DNA of 64,000 bases from Mycobacterium sp. 1164966.3 (GTDB lineage: Bacteria > Actinomycetota > Actinomycetes > Mycobacteriales > Mycobacteriaceae), in contig NZ_LZSG01000061.1 of NCBI RefSeq assembly GCF_001665395.1, positions 1 through 64,000 of the forward strand, read 5' to 3'. Under the pieces are notes generated by a model. The model saw only the letters and a list, made by a program, of their open reading frames with translations, was not told the origin of the DNA and made no database searches. Shown here in pieces: positions 23,409-32,295 of the stretch. A program made the translations under genes and the position numbers. The first letter of the stretch is position 1. Every line of letters starts with the position of its first letter.

Positions 23409-26400
23409 ATGGGATGGTTTAACGGGCCGCCGAGCTGGTCGGAGATGGAGCGGGTGCTCGACAGCAAGCCGCGTCATGCCGGCGCGCCGGTGGCCGCCGA
23501 AATACCGGAAGACGGTCCGTTATCGCGTAGGCGCCCGACGTACCAGCCCCCCGCCACCGACAGGGTGGTGCGTTCATCCATCCCGTATGCCGAGTTGCAT
23601 GCGCATTCGGCGTTCAGCTTCCTGGACGGGGCCAGCACGCCGGAAGAGCTGGTCGAGGAGGCATCCCGACTGGATCTGCGCGCCCTCGCGCTGACCGATC
23701 ACGACGGCCTGTACGGAGCGGTGCGGTTCGCAGAAGCTGCCGCGGAACTCGACGTGCGTACGGTGTTCGGCGCGGAACTGTCCTTGGGGTCTGGCGCCCG
23801 CACCGAGCTGCCCGACCCGCCCGGCCCGCACCTGCTGGTGCTGGCTCGCGGCCCGGAAGGCTACCGGCGGCTGTCGCGGCAGCTGGCCGCGGCGCATCTG
23901 GCCGGCGGCGAGAAGGGCAAGCCACGCTACGACTTGGACGCGCTGACCGAAGCGGCCGGCGGACACTGGCACATACTGACCGGGTGCCGCAAAGGTGCTG
24001 TGCGCCAAGCGCTTTGTGACGGCAGCCGGGAAGCGGCAGAGCGGGCGCTGGCCGAGCTGGTGGACCGGTTCGGCGCCGACCGGGTGAGCATCGAGTTGAC
24101 GCATCACGGTCAGCCGCTCGACGACGAGCGCAACGCAACGCTGGCCGGGCTGGCGCCGCGCTTCGGTGTCGGCGTCGTCGCCACCACCGCAGCGCATTTC
24201 GCGCATCCGGCGCGCCGACGGCTGGCCATGGCCATGGGTGCGATCCGGGCCCGGCAGTCGCTGGATTCGGCCGCCGGATGGCTGGCCCCGCTGGCCGGAT
24301 CGCACCTGCGGTCCGGCGAGGAGATGGCCCGGTTGTTCGCATGGTGTCCCGAGGCGGTCACCGCCGCCGCCGAGCTCGGCGAGCAGTGCGCGTTCGGACT
24401 GGCGCTCATCGCACCGCAGCTGCCGCCGTTCGACGTACCCGACGGGCACACCGAGGACAGCTGGCTGCGGTGGCTGGTCATGGCGGGTGCGCGCGACCGC
24501 TACGGGTCGCCCGGGGCGGCGCCGCGCGCTTACAGCCAGATCGAGCATGAGCTGAAAGTCATTGCACAGCTGCAGTTTCCGGGCTACTTCCTGGTGGTGC
24601 ACGACATCACCCGGTTCTGCCGGGAGAACAACATCCTTTGTCAGGGCAGGGGGTCGGCCGCCAATTCCGCGGTCTGTTATGCCCTCGGCGTCACCGCCGT
24701 CGACCCGATAGCCAACGAGCTGCTGTTCGAGCGCTTCCTCTCGCCCGCCCGCGACGGGCCGCCCGACATCGACATCGACATCGAGTCGGACCAGCGGGAA
24801 AAGGTCATCCAGTACGTCTACGACAAATACGGCCGCGACTATGCCGCCCAGGTCGCCAATGTCATCACCTACCGGGGCCGGATTGCGGTGCGCGACATGG
24901 CCCGCGCGCTGGGCTTCTCGCAGGGCCAGCAAGACGCGTGGAGCAAGCAGATCAGCCACTGGAACGGGCTCGCCGACTCTGCCGATATCGAGGACATCCC
25001 GCCGCAGGTGATCGACCTGGCCACCCAGATCAGGAATCTGCCGCGGCACATGGGCATCCATTCCGGCGGCATGGTGATCTGCGACCGCCCGATCGCCGAC
25101 GTGTGCCCGGTCGAGTGGGCGCGCATGGAAAATCGCAGCGTCCTGCAGTGGGACAAAGATGACTGCGCGGCAATAGGTTTGGTGAAGTTCGACCTGCTCG
25201 GCCTGGGCATGCTCTCGGCGCTGCACTACGCGAAGGACTTGGTGGCGGAGCACAACGGCATCGAGGTGGACCTGGCCAGACTCGACCTCTCCGAGCCGGC
25301 GGTGTACGAGATGCTGTCCCGCGCCGATTCCGTCGGCGTGTTCCAGGTGGAGTCGCGTGCGCAGATGGCCACCTTGCCGCGACTGCGGCCGCGAGTGTTC
25401 TACGACCTGGTGGTCGAGGTCGCGCTGATCCGTCCCGGTCCCATCCAGGGCGGGTCCGTACACCCGTACATCCGGCGCCGCAACGGTCTCGACCCGGTCG
25501 TCTACGACCACCCGTCTATGGCGCCGGCATTGCGAAAGACGCTGGGAGTGCCGCTTTTTCAGGAACAGCTGATGCAGCTCGCGGTCGACTGCGCCGGATT
25601 TTCCGCCGCCGAGGCCGACCAGCTGCGGCGGGCCATGGGTTCCAAGCGTTCGGCCGAACGCATGCGACGGCTGCGCGGCCGGTTCTACGACGGCATGCGC
25701 GCGCTGCACGGTGCGCCCGACGAGGTGATCGACCGGACCTACGAAAAGCTGGAAGCGTTCGCTAATTTCGGCTTCCCCGAGAGTCACGCGCTGTCCTTCG
25801 CGTCGCTGGTGTTCTACTCGTCGTGGTTCAAGCTGCATCACCCCGCGGCGTTCTGCGCCGCACTGCTGCGGGCCCAGCCGATGGGCTTCTATTCGCCGCA
25901 GTCGCTGGTGGCCGACGCCCGACGGCACGGTGTGCTGGTGCACGGCCCATGCGTCAACGTCAGCCTGGCGCACGCCACTTTGGAGAACTCGGGCACCGAG
26001 GTCCGGCTCGGTCTGGGCGCCGTTCGCCACATCGGCGACGATCTGGCAGAACAGCTGGTCGAAGAGCGAAAAGCCAACGGCCCGTTCGCCTCGCTGCTGG
26101 ACCTGACCTCGCGGCTGCAGCTGAGTGTGCCGCAGACCGAGGCGCTGGCAACGGCCGGAGCCCTGGGCTGCTTCGGGATGTCCCGACGGGAGGCGTTGTG
26201 GGCGGCCGGTGCCGCGGCCTCCCAGCGGCCGGATCGGCTACCCGGGGTGGGCTCGTCGTCGCACATCCCGGAATTGCCGGGGATGAGCGAGCTGGAGTTG
26301 GCTGCCGCCGACGTGTGGTCCACCGGCATCTCCCCGGACAGTTACCCGACCCAGTTCCTGCGGGCGGACCTGGACGCGATGGGAGTGGTCCCCGCCGGCG

Positions 26401-26696
26401 CGCTGGGGTCGGTGCCCGACGGTGACCGGGTGCTGATCGCCGGCGCGGTGACACACCGGCAGCGGCCCGGCACCGCCCAGGGAGTGACCTTTCTCAACCT
26501 CGAGGACGAGACCGGGATGGTCAACGTGCTCTGCACGCCAGGGGTGTGGTCGCGACACCGCAAGCTGGCGAACACCGCCCCGGCGATGCTGATCCGCGGC
26601 CAGCTCCAAAACGCCAGCGGCGCGATCACCGTCGTCGCCGAGCGGATGGGCCGCATCTCCCTGGCCGTCGGATCAAAGTCCCGCGACTTCCGCTGA
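23409..26696 (+). CDS. dnaE2: Error-prone DNA polymerase III alpha subunit DnaE2
   Basis: The 1095-residue C-family polymerase of the SOS mutasome works with ImuA' and ImuB in damage tolerance and induced mutagenesis. It has a PHP domain (YAELHAHSAFSFLDG near residue 60, LALTDHDGLYG), the polymerase palm (GRGSAANSAVCYALG near 415; catalytic PDIDIDIESD near 455), FPESHALSFA in the fingers/thumb region, tandem helix-hairpin-helix and a C-terminal OB fold (VTFLNLEDETGMVNVL). The frame is open upstream to 22740, but ATG 23409 directly follows the SOS promoter and gives the family N-terminus MGWFNGPPSWSEMERVL. The extra bases lie antisense within otsB2. Confidence 0.95.
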   Translation: MGWFNGPPSWSEMERVLDSKPRHAGAPVAAEIPEDGPLSRRRPTYQPPATDRVVRSSIPYAELHAHSAFSFLDGASTPEELVEEASRLDLRALALTDHDGLYGAVRFAEAAAELDVRTVFGAELSLGSGARTELPDPPGPHLLVLARGPEGYRRLSRQLAAAHLAGGEKGKPRYDLDALTEAAGGHWHILTGCRKGAVRQALCDGSREAAERALAELVDRFGADRVSIELTHHGQPLDDERNATLAGLAPRFGVGVVATTAAHFAHPARRRLAMAMGAIRARQSLDSAAGWLAPLAGSHLRSGEEMARLFAWCPEAVTAAAELGEQCAFGLALIAPQLPPFDVPDGHTEDSWLRWLVMAGARDRYGSPGAAPRAYSQIEHELKVIAQLQFPGYFLVVHDITRFCRENNILCQGRGSAANSAVCYALGVTAVDPIANELLFERFLSPARDGPPDIDIDIESDQREKVIQYVYDKYGRDYAAQVANVITYRGRIAVRDMARALGFSQGQQDAWSKQISHWNGLADSADIEDIPPQVIDLATQIRNLPRHMGIHSGGMVICDRPIADVCPVEWARMENRSVLQWDKDDCAAIGLVKFDLLGLGMLSALHYAKDLVAEHNGIEVDLARLDLSEPAVYEMLSRADSVGVFQVESRAQMATLPRLRPRVFYDLVVEVALIRPGPIQGGSVHPYIRRRNGLDPVVYDHPSMAPALRKTLGVPLFQEQLMQLAVDCAGFSAAEADQLRRAMGSKRSAERMRRLRGRFYDGMRALHGAPDEVIDRTYEKLEAFANFGFPESHALSFASLVFYSSWFKLHHPAAFCAALLRAQPMGFYSPQSLVADARRHGVLVHGPCVNVSLAHATLENSGTEVRLGLGAVRHIGDDLAEQLVEERKANGPFASLLDLTSRLQLSVPQTEALATAGALGCFGMSRREALWAAGAAASQRPDRLPGVGSSSHIPELPGMSELELAAADVWSTGISPDSYPTQFLRADLDAMGVVPAGALGSVPDGDRVLIAGAVTHRQRPGTAQGVTFLNLEDETGMVNVLCTPGVWSRHRKLANTAPAMLIRGQLQNASGAITVVAERMGRISLAVGSKSRDFR

Positions 26697-26706
26697 CCGG
26701 CCTCGC

Positions 26707-26765
26707 CGAGCGTGCACAAAATGCCGGAAAACACCGGGCGTGTCGCGTATTTATGCGCACGCTCG
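26707..26765. terminator. Inverted repeat between dnaE2 and the PPOX gene
   Basis: CGAGCGTGC (26707-26715) and GCACGCTCG (26757-26765) are perfect 9-base complements, separated by 41 bases that include a weaker GCCGG/CCGGG pairing. It sits in the short gap between two convergent genes, so a bidirectional terminator is the simplest reading. It lacks a U-tract, which is common in mycobacteria. Confidence 0.4.
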
Positions 26766-26790
26766 CGGGGAAGGGGACGCGCGAGGCCCG

Positions 26791-27201
26791 CTAACCCGTT
26801 GGCGTGGTCCACACCCTGGTCGGAGTGATGGTCATCCGGGTGCTGTAGGAGGCAATCGCCTCGGTCAGACCGAAATTCGCGGCGTCGTCGCGGTACTTCG
26901 CCCAGTACGCCTCGTCCTCCCGGCAATCGACATCGGTGGCGTCTATCGCCGCGGTTCCGCCGACGACGATGATGCCGCCGCCGTTGCCGTCGGAGTCCAG
27001 GTTCAGGCTCACCTGCGGGCGGGCCTTGATGTGGGCGACCTTAGCCGCCTGCGGCATCGAGTACACCCGCAGGCGCGACCCGTCGAAATAGAACCAGATC
27101 AGCCGTGGCACCGGCTGCCCCGATTTGGCCACGGTGGTCAGCCATCCGTAGTGGTCGGAGCTGAGTCTGCTGGAAACCTCTTGTGTCAGTTCGACGCTCA
27201 T
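26791..27201 (-). CDS. PPOX-class (pyridoxamine-phosphate-oxidase-like) flavin/F420 protein
   Basis: The 136-residue protein has the split beta-barrel of the pyridoxamine-phosphate-oxidase-like family (GWLTTVAKSGQPVPRLIWFYFDG, then KARPQVSLNLDSDGN). In actinobacteria these proteins bind FMN or F420 and act as oxidoreductases or cofactor carriers. It matches the small TIGR-type family represented by M. tuberculosis Rv3369. The end is conserved (VWTTPTG). It is divergent from the nitroreductase gene with 23 bases between the starts, so the pair may share control. Confidence 0.82.
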   Translation of the reverse strand: MSVELTQEVSSRLSSDHYGWLTTVAKSGQPVPRLIWFYFDGSRLRVYSMPQAAKVAHIKARPQVSLNLDSDGNGGGIIVVGGTAAIDATDVDCREDEAYWAKYRDDAANFGLTEAIASYSTRMTITPTRVWTTPTG

Positions 27202-27224
27202 GATCTAACGGTAGCCTCCACGTC

Positions 27225-27869
27225 ATGACCCTCAACCTGTCCGTCGACGAAGTGCTCACCACCACCCGTTCGGTCCGCAAACGCCTCGACTTCGACAAGC
27301 CGGTGCCCCGCGACGTGCTGATGGAATGCCTCGACCTGGCGCTGCAGGCGCCCACCGGCTCCAATTCGCAGGGCTGGCAATGGGTGTTCGTCGAAGACGC
27401 CGAAAAGAAGAAGGCGATCGGCGATGTCTACCTGGCCAACGCCAGCGGCTACCTCAGCTCGCCCGCGGCCGAGTACGCCGAAGGCGACACGCGCGGCGAG
27501 CGGATGGGGCGCGTCCGCGACTCCGCCACCTTTCTCGCGGAGCACATGCACGAGGCGCCGGTGCTGATGATCCCCTGCATCTACGGTCGGGAAGACAAAC
27601 AGCCCTTGGGCGGTGTGTCGTTCTGGGCGTCCCTGTTCCCGGCGGTGTGGAGTTTCTGCCTGGCGCTGCGTTCGCGCGGGCTGGGCTCTTGCTGGACGAC
27701 GCTGCATCTGCTGCACGACGGCGAACGCAAGGTGGCTGACGTACTCGGGATCCCCTACGACCAGTACAGCCAGGGCGGGTTGTTTCCGATCGCCTACACC
27801 AAGGGCACCGACTTCCGGCCGGCCAAGCGGCTGCCCGCCGAGAGCCTGACGCACTGGAACGCCTGGTAG
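27225..27869 (+). CDS. Nitroreductase-family FMN oxidoreductase
   Basis: This is a 214-residue nitroreductase-fold flavoprotein (RSVRKRLDFDKPVPRD at the N-terminus with the FMN phosphate-binding Arg-Ser-x-Arg, LQAPTGSNSQGWQWVFV, RGLGSCWTTLHLL). These enzymes reduce nitro, quinone or enone substrates with NAD(P)H. It corresponds to M. tuberculosis Rv3368c. The physiological substrate is unknown. The stop at 27869 lies 3 bases from the convergent tRNA methylase gene. Confidence 0.88.
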   Translation: MTLNLSVDEVLTTTRSVRKRLDFDKPVPRDVLMECLDLALQAPTGSNSQGWQWVFVEDAEKKKAIGDVYLANASGYLSSPAAEYAEGDTRGERMGRVRDSATFLAEHMHEAPVLMIPCIYGREDKQPLGGVSFWASLFPAVWSFCLALRSRGLGSCWTTLHLLHDGERKVADVLGIPYDQYSQGGLFPIAYTKGTDFRPAKRLPAESLTHWNAW

Positions 27870-27872
27870 CGG

Positions 27873-28337
27873 CTAGCCGGCTCCGCCATAACCGTGCTGC
27901 CGCCACGCCTCGTACACGGCGATGGCCGCGGCATTGGACAGGTTGAGCGACCGCCGGCCGGCCAGCATCGGGATGCGCACCCTATGGGTGATGTGCGCGT
28001 CGGCCAGGGTGGCCGCATCCAGCCCGGTGGGCTCCGGCCCGAACATCAGCACGTCGCCGGCCCGGTAGCCGATCTCGGCGAACGACGCCGTCGCCCCCGC
28101 GGTGAACGCGACCACCCGGGCCGGCATGAGCACTTCCCACGCGGCCTCCAGCGAAGGATGCACGGTGACCGAGGCCAGGTCGTGGTAGTCCAGGCCGGCC
28201 CGGCGCAGTTTGGGTTCGGACAAGTCGAAGCCGAGGGGCTCGACGAGATGCAGTTCGCAGCCGGTGGCGGCGGCGGTCCGGATGGCGTTGCCGGTGTTCG
28301 GCGCGATGCGCGGGGAAACGAACATCAGCTTGAACAC
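27873..28337 (-). CDS. trmL: SpoU-family tRNA (Nm34) 2'-O-methyltransferase, TrmL-like
   Basis: The short 154-residue SPOUT protein contains only the catalytic trefoil-knot domain, as in TrmL/YibK, which methylates the wobble ribose of certain tRNAs. Motif 1 is SPRIAPNTGNAIRTAAATG (conserved Asn and Arg), motif 2 includes LMFGPEPTGL, and motif 3 is RSLNLSNAAAIAVYEAWRQ. It matches M. tuberculosis SpoU (Rv3366). Length and motifs support TrmL over the larger TrmH. Confidence 0.9.
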   Translation of the reverse strand: MFKLMFVSPRIAPNTGNAIRTAAATGCELHLVEPLGFDLSEPKLRRAGLDYHDLASVTVHPSLEAAWEVLMPARVVAFTAGATASFAEIGYRAGDVLMFGPEPTGLDAATLADAHITHRVRIPMLAGRRSLNLSNAAAIAVYEAWRQHGYGGAG

Positions 28338-28628
28338 GGCTTCCTCTCAAACGGCCGACGGCTTATATCAATACTTTTCCGTCGAGCCCGCCACCTGAAT
28401 ATCGGAACCCGTCGTTTTCCGGATCGGATTGGCTGGTTATCTGGAAAATCCGGGCTTGGCACCGTATATAGAGGCAGAGGAAATATGCGCTTGTAAATTC
28501 CGCGTGTGCTGTGAACAGTGGGAGGAGTGTGGTGACCGGGGGCGCGGGCTGTCATACTCGCAGGATCGCCAGGCGTTTACCGCTCGCGCCGATCTGCCTG
28601 GGGCGGGCGACATAAAGCAGGAAGTTTC
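28338..28628. promoter_or_regulatory. Upstream region of the conservon operon
   Basis: About 290 bases separate trmL from the first start in the sensor operon. The region is relatively A+T-rich near 28370-28500 (TATATCAATACTTTTC; GTATATAGAGGCAGAGGAAATATG) and must contain the promoters of both divergent units. I could not fix a -35/-10 pair with confidence. The last bases carry GCAGGAAG, a Shine-Dalgarno sequence for the leader ORF. Confidence 0.4.
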
Positions 28629-28709
28629 ATGAGCCTCTTATTTGTCGGAGCGCCGTGTGTCAGCGCAGCGGCCGGTTGCGCCAAACCAACGAAAGCCGAA
28701 GCAACGTGA
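28629..28709 (+). CDS. Possible 26-codon leader ORF coupled to the sensor kinase
   Basis: ATG at 28629 is preceded by GCAGGAAG, a better Shine-Dalgarno sequence than any before the kinase starts. The frame encodes 26 residues (MSLLFVGAPCVSAAAGC, then AKPTKAEAT) and stops at TGA 28707-28709. This overlaps the kinase GTG at 28706 as GTGA, the common translational-coupling arrangement. It could be a regulatory leader peptide or an accidental frame. It has no recognised homologue. Confidence 0.4.
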   Translation: MSLLFVGAPCVSAAAGCAKPTKAEAT

Positions 28710-31498
28710 CCGCTTTCACCCGCCCGGCCCACCTGGCCCCGGCGGAGATCCCGGAAGTACCTCCCGCCAAACCGGTGAAGCGGCCCCTGGCCTGGTCGCT
28801 GAGTAACTGGCCGGTGCGGTGGAAGGTGCTGGCGATTGTGCTGGTGCCGCTGATTCTGGCCACTGTTTTCGGCGGTTTGCGGGTATCGGATGCGATGGCC
28901 AGCTCCAAAGCGCTCCGGCTGGCCGCTGCCCGCGCCGACGTGATACCGGCGATCACCAAGTACATGTCGGCATTAGACGTGGCGCTCAAGGCGAGCTCCG
29001 CGGGGAACGACGTGGGCGGGGCGAAGAACAACTTCGAGGCCCGCAAGGACGAACTGCAGACCCGACTGGCCGCCACCGACGTCAACCCCGATGTCCGATC
29101 CGGAGTGAACAGCCTGTTGAACGGCGGCCAGGCGCTGCTGGACAAGGTATTTGCGAACAGCATCGGATTGCGCGACCGGGTAACCACGTACGCGCCGCTG
29201 CTGTTGACGGCCGAGAACGTGATCAACGCTTCGGTGCAGGTGGACAGTGAGCAGATCCGCGCCCAGGCACAGGGCCTGAGCCGGGCGGTCGGTGCCCGCG
29301 GGCAGATGACCATGCAGGAGCTTTTGGTGACGCGCGGCGCCGAGCTGCCCGAGCCACAGTTGCGCACGTCGATGATCACCCTGGCTGGAACCGAGCCGTC
29401 GACGCTGTTCGGGATGGCCGAGGTGCTCGGTGCCGGCTCGCCGGACGCCAAGACCCTGCAGCAGCAGATGGTGACCCGGATGGCGATCATGTCGGATCCG
29501 GCCAGCGCGCTCGTCAACAACCCCGCGCTGCTGCACTCCATCCAGGTCACCGACGGGATCGCCGATCAGGTCATCAACAACTCGACCATGGCGGTCACAA
29601 AGTCAGTGCAGAGCCAGGCGAATGTGCGGCGCGATGCGGCCATCCGCGACGCCGTACTGGTGCTGGCCGCCATTGCAATCGCGGTGTTCGTGGTGCTGCT
29701 GGTGGCGCGCGCGCTGGTCGCGCCACTGCGCGTGCTGCGCGACGCCGCACTCAAAGTCGCGCACACCGACCTAGAGGAAGAGATAGCCCGGGTGCGAGCC
29801 GGCGACGCCGAGCCGACCCCGCATCCGCTGCCGGTGTACACCACCGAGGAGATCGGCCAGGTTGCGCACGCGGTCGACGAGCTGCACACCCAGGCCCTGC
29901 TGCTGGCCGGGGACGAGGCGCGGCTGCGGTTGCTGGTCAACGACATGTTCGAGACCATGTCCCGGCGCAGCCGTTCGCTGGTCGACCAGCAGCTGTCGCT
30001 CATCGACGGCCTGGAGCGCGACGAGGAGGACCCCGAGCGGCTGGACAGTCTCTTCCGCCTCGATCACCTGGCGGCGCGGCTGCGCCGCAACAGTGCCAAC
30101 CTCCTCGTGCTAGCCGGTGCCCGGCTTTCGCGGGACCGGCGCGATCCCGTGCAGCTGTCGACGGTGGTGCAGGCCGCCGTCTCCGAGGTCGAGGATTATC
30201 GCCGGGTGCAAATCGCGGCCATGCCGGAATGCACCGTAATCGGTACGGCGGCCGGCGGGCTCATCCATCTGCTCGCCGAGTTGATCGACAACGCGCTGCG
30301 CTATTCGCCCCCGTCGTCGCCGGTTTCGGTTTCAGCGGCGCCCGCCCGGGACGGGGGAGTGCTGCTGCGCATCTCGGACACCGGTCTGGGTATGAACGAT
30401 TCCGATCGGCGCATCGCCAACATGCGGCTGCAGTCCGGCGGCGAGGTCACTCCCGACAACGCCCGCCACATGGGGCTGTTCGTGGTCAGCAGGCTCGCCG
30501 CCCCGCACGGCATCCGGGTGCGGCTGCGCGGTCCGGCGATGTCGGAGGGCGGTCACGGCACGACCGCCGAGGTATACCTGCCGTTGTCGGTGTTCAGCGA
30601 GGCCTCCGTCGTGGTTCGCGGTACGCGATCGCGGGCACGCGAACGAGCCGGAGCGCCGAGCGTCCAGCCCGACCGCGCGGCCGGTTCGCCGTTGGCCGCC
30701 GCTCCGGCAGCCGCACCTGCCGCGGAGCCGGACACCGTCGTGCTGGAGACGTCGGACCGCAACGGCGCGCCCGGCTCGGAAACGGAATCCGGGCCGCCGG
30801 TCACGCTGCTGCCGCGTCGCAGTCCGGGCTCCAGCGGTATCACCGACGTCCCCCCGGTCGAGGAACAGCCCCGACAGCAGCGGCGTGAGCTGCCCACGCC
30901 ATGGTGGGAGCACGGGCAAGCGCCCGAGCCGCAGCAAGCGCCGGCCGCGGAGCCGGCGCAGACGGCGTCGGACACCTCGGGGTTCTTCGCCGCGCGCTCC
31001 GCTGTGCAGTCGGCGGGACGTTCCTCGGGCCCGCCGCCACCGCCGCAACCGCCGGTCAGGCGGGCCGCCATACCACCGGCCCCGCCCGACGCGGCCGCTG
31101 ACGACGTGATCTACCAGCGGATGCTGGCCGAGATCGCCGGCGACCCGCACGAACTGGCGCAACACCACGACCTCGATTGGAAGTCGGTGTGGGACCGCGG
31201 CTGGGTCCTCGCCGCGCATGCCGAGGAGACACCTGTCGAGTCCCAGACCGAAACCGGCCTCCCGATGCGCAAGCCCGGCGCCCGGCTGGTGCCTGGGGCC
31301 GCCAACGGGACCGAAACGGGGGAGGCGAGCACCTGGCTGGTTTCGGGCGAACATCAGGAACCGGGCAGGGAGGTCGAGCACGCCGCCGCGGGTCGCGATC
31401 CGGAGGCGATTCGAGCCTCGATGAGCAGCCATTTCGGCGGTGTGCGCAGCGCTCGCTCGCACGCCCGGGAAGAAACTCAAGGACCGGGTGACGAATGA
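28706..31498 (+). CDS. Conservon membrane sensor histidine kinase (Rv3365c/CvnA-like)
   Basis: This is a protein of about 930 residues. TM1 lies near residue 35-55 (VLAIVLVPLILATVFGGL), followed by an extracytoplasmic helical sensor region of the nitrate/nitrite-sensing type, TM2 near 330 (VLVLAAIAIAVFVVLLVARALV), a HAMP domain, a coiled linker with LFRLDHLAARLRRNSANLLVLAG (probable His site), a HATPase domain (ELIDNALRYSPPSSPV; DTGLGMNDSDR; GLFVVSRLAAPHG) and a long disordered Pro/Ala-rich tail. The first gene of the conservon encodes this kinase-like protein, which probably signals through the downstream roadblock/GTPase proteins. I prefer GTG 28706 because of the GTGA coupling. GTG 28655 is in frame and possible. 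The stop overlaps the next start (ATGA). Confidence 0.88.
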   Translation: MTAFTRPAHLAPAEIPEVPPAKPVKRPLAWSLSNWPVRWKVLAIVLVPLILATVFGGLRVSDAMASSKALRLAAARADVIPAITKYMSALDVALKASSAGNDVGGAKNNFEARKDELQTRLAATDVNPDVRSGVNSLLNGGQALLDKVFANSIGLRDRVTTYAPLLLTAENVINASVQVDSEQIRAQAQGLSRAVGARGQMTMQELLVTRGAELPEPQLRTSMITLAGTEPSTLFGMAEVLGAGSPDAKTLQQQMVTRMAIMSDPASALVNNPALLHSIQVTDGIADQVINNSTMAVTKSVQSQANVRRDAAIRDAVLVLAAIAIAVFVVLLVARALVAPLRVLRDAALKVAHTDLEEEIARVRAGDAEPTPHPLPVYTTEEIGQVAHAVDELHTQALLLAGDEARLRLLVNDMFETMSRRSRSLVDQQLSLIDGLERDEEDPERLDSLFRLDHLAARLRRNSANLLVLAGARLSRDRRDPVQLSTVVQAAVSEVEDYRRVQIAAMPECTVIGTAAGGLIHLLAELIDNALRYSPPSSPVSVSAAPARDGGVLLRISDTGLGMNDSDRRIANMRLQSGGEVTPDNARHMGLFVVSRLAAPHGIRVRLRGPAMSEGGHGTTAEVYLPLSVFSEASVVVRGTRSRARERAGAPSVQPDRAAGSPLAAAPAAAPAAEPDTVVLETSDRNGAPGSETESGPPVTLLPRRSPGSSGITDVPPVEEQPRQQRRELPTPWWEHGQAPEPQQAPAAEPAQTASDTSGFFAARSAVQSAGRSSGPPPPPQPPVRRAAIPPAPPDAAADDVIYQRMLAEIAGDPHELAQHHDLDWKSVWDRGWVLAAHAEETPVESQTETGLPMRKPGARLVPGAANGTETGEASTWLVSGEHQEPGREVEHAAAGRDPEAIRASMSSHFGGVRSARSHAREETQGPGDE

Positions 31499-31911
31499 CG
31501 ACGCAAACGTCGGGCGACACGCTGGACTGGCTGGTGTCGAAGTTCGCGCGGGAGGTCCCCGGCGTGGCGCATGCCCTCTTGGTGTCCGTCGATGGCTTGC
31601 CGCTGGCCGCCAGTGATCGGCTTCCGCGTGAGCGCGCCGACCAGCTGGCCGCGGTGGCGTCCGGGCTGGCCAGCCTGGCGACCGGCGCCGCGCAGCTGTT
31701 CGACGGTGGGCAGGTGCTGCAGTCGGTGGTCGAGATGCAGCGGGGCTATCTGTTGTTGATGCATGTCGGCGACGGCTCGCATCTGGCAGCGCTGGCTGTG
31801 ACGTCCTGTGATATCGGTCAGATCGGTTACGAGATGGCGATGCTGGTCGAACGGGTGGGCGGAGTCGTGCAGTCCACCCGCCGCGCAGCGCCGGGCCCGG
31901 CGTATTCCTGA
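31495..31911 (+). CDS. Roadblock/LC7-domain protein (CvnB-like)
   Basis: The 138-residue roadblock/longin-like protein (LDWLVSKFAREVPGVAHALLVSVDGLPLAASDRLP, then GYLLLMHVGDGSHLAALAV) acts with small GTPases as a GAP or scaffold in the MglB family. It is the second gene of the conservon, overlapping the kinase stop by 4 bases and followed 6 bases later by the DUF742 gene. It corresponds to M. tuberculosis Rv3364c. It is cytoplasmic and probably a homodimer. Confidence 0.92.
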   Translation: MTTQTSGDTLDWLVSKFAREVPGVAHALLVSVDGLPLAASDRLPRERADQLAAVASGLASLATGAAQLFDGGQVLQSVVEMQRGYLLLMHVGDGSHLAALAVTSCDIGQIGYEMAMLVERVGGVVQSTRRAAPGPAYS

Positions 31912-31917
31912 GCCGCG

Positions 31918-32295
31918 ATGGACGGACGCGAGCCGCGCAAATCCCGATCAACCGCGCGGGAGGCCAACCTGGTCCGCCCGTATACGCTGACGGCCGGACG
32001 AACCGGCACCGACGTCGACCTACCGCTGGAAGCGCCGGTGCAGACGTTGGGACTGGCGCACTCCTGGCCGGCCGGCGACGTGCGAAGCAACATCATCCGG
32101 ATGGGCGTCAAGAGTCCCTCGGTCGCGGAAATCTCGGCCCGGCTGGATTTGCCCGTGGGTGTCGCGCGCGTCTTGGTCGGCGATCTGGTCAATGCCGGTT
32201 ACCTTCGGGTGCACAGGACGTTGACCGATCGTTCGACCCGCGACGAGCGCCAGGAACTCATAGGAAGGACGCTGCGTGGCCTTAAGGCACTCTGA
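31918..32295 (+). CDS. DUF742 winged-helix-like protein (CvnC-like)
   Basis: The 125-residue DUF742 protein is the third conservon component (LVRPYTLTAGRTGTDVDLPLE; SVAEISARLDLPVGVARVLVGDL, a helix-turn-helix-like segment; the end RTLRGLKAL). It probably joins the roadblock protein and GTPase in a signalling complex. It overlaps the GTPase gene by 20 bases. It corresponds to Rv3363c. Confidence 0.9.
   Translation: MDGREPRKSRSTAREANLVRPYTLTAGRTGTDVDLPLEAPVQTLGLAHSWPAGDVRSNIIRMGVKSPSVAEISARLDLPVGVARVLVGDLVNAGYLRVHRTLTDRSTRDERQELIGRTLRGLKAL

Noticed and set aside
23574..26030. 818-codon minus-strand open frame opposite dnaE2
   Set aside because: It is a high-GC antisense shadow: low-complexity, His/Arg/Val-rich, no motifs, and it lies wholly inside a certain polymerase gene.
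30332..31951. 539-codon minus-strand open frame opposite the sensor kinase and roadblock genes
   Set aside because: Arg-rich composition with no domain and full overlap with two recognised genes.
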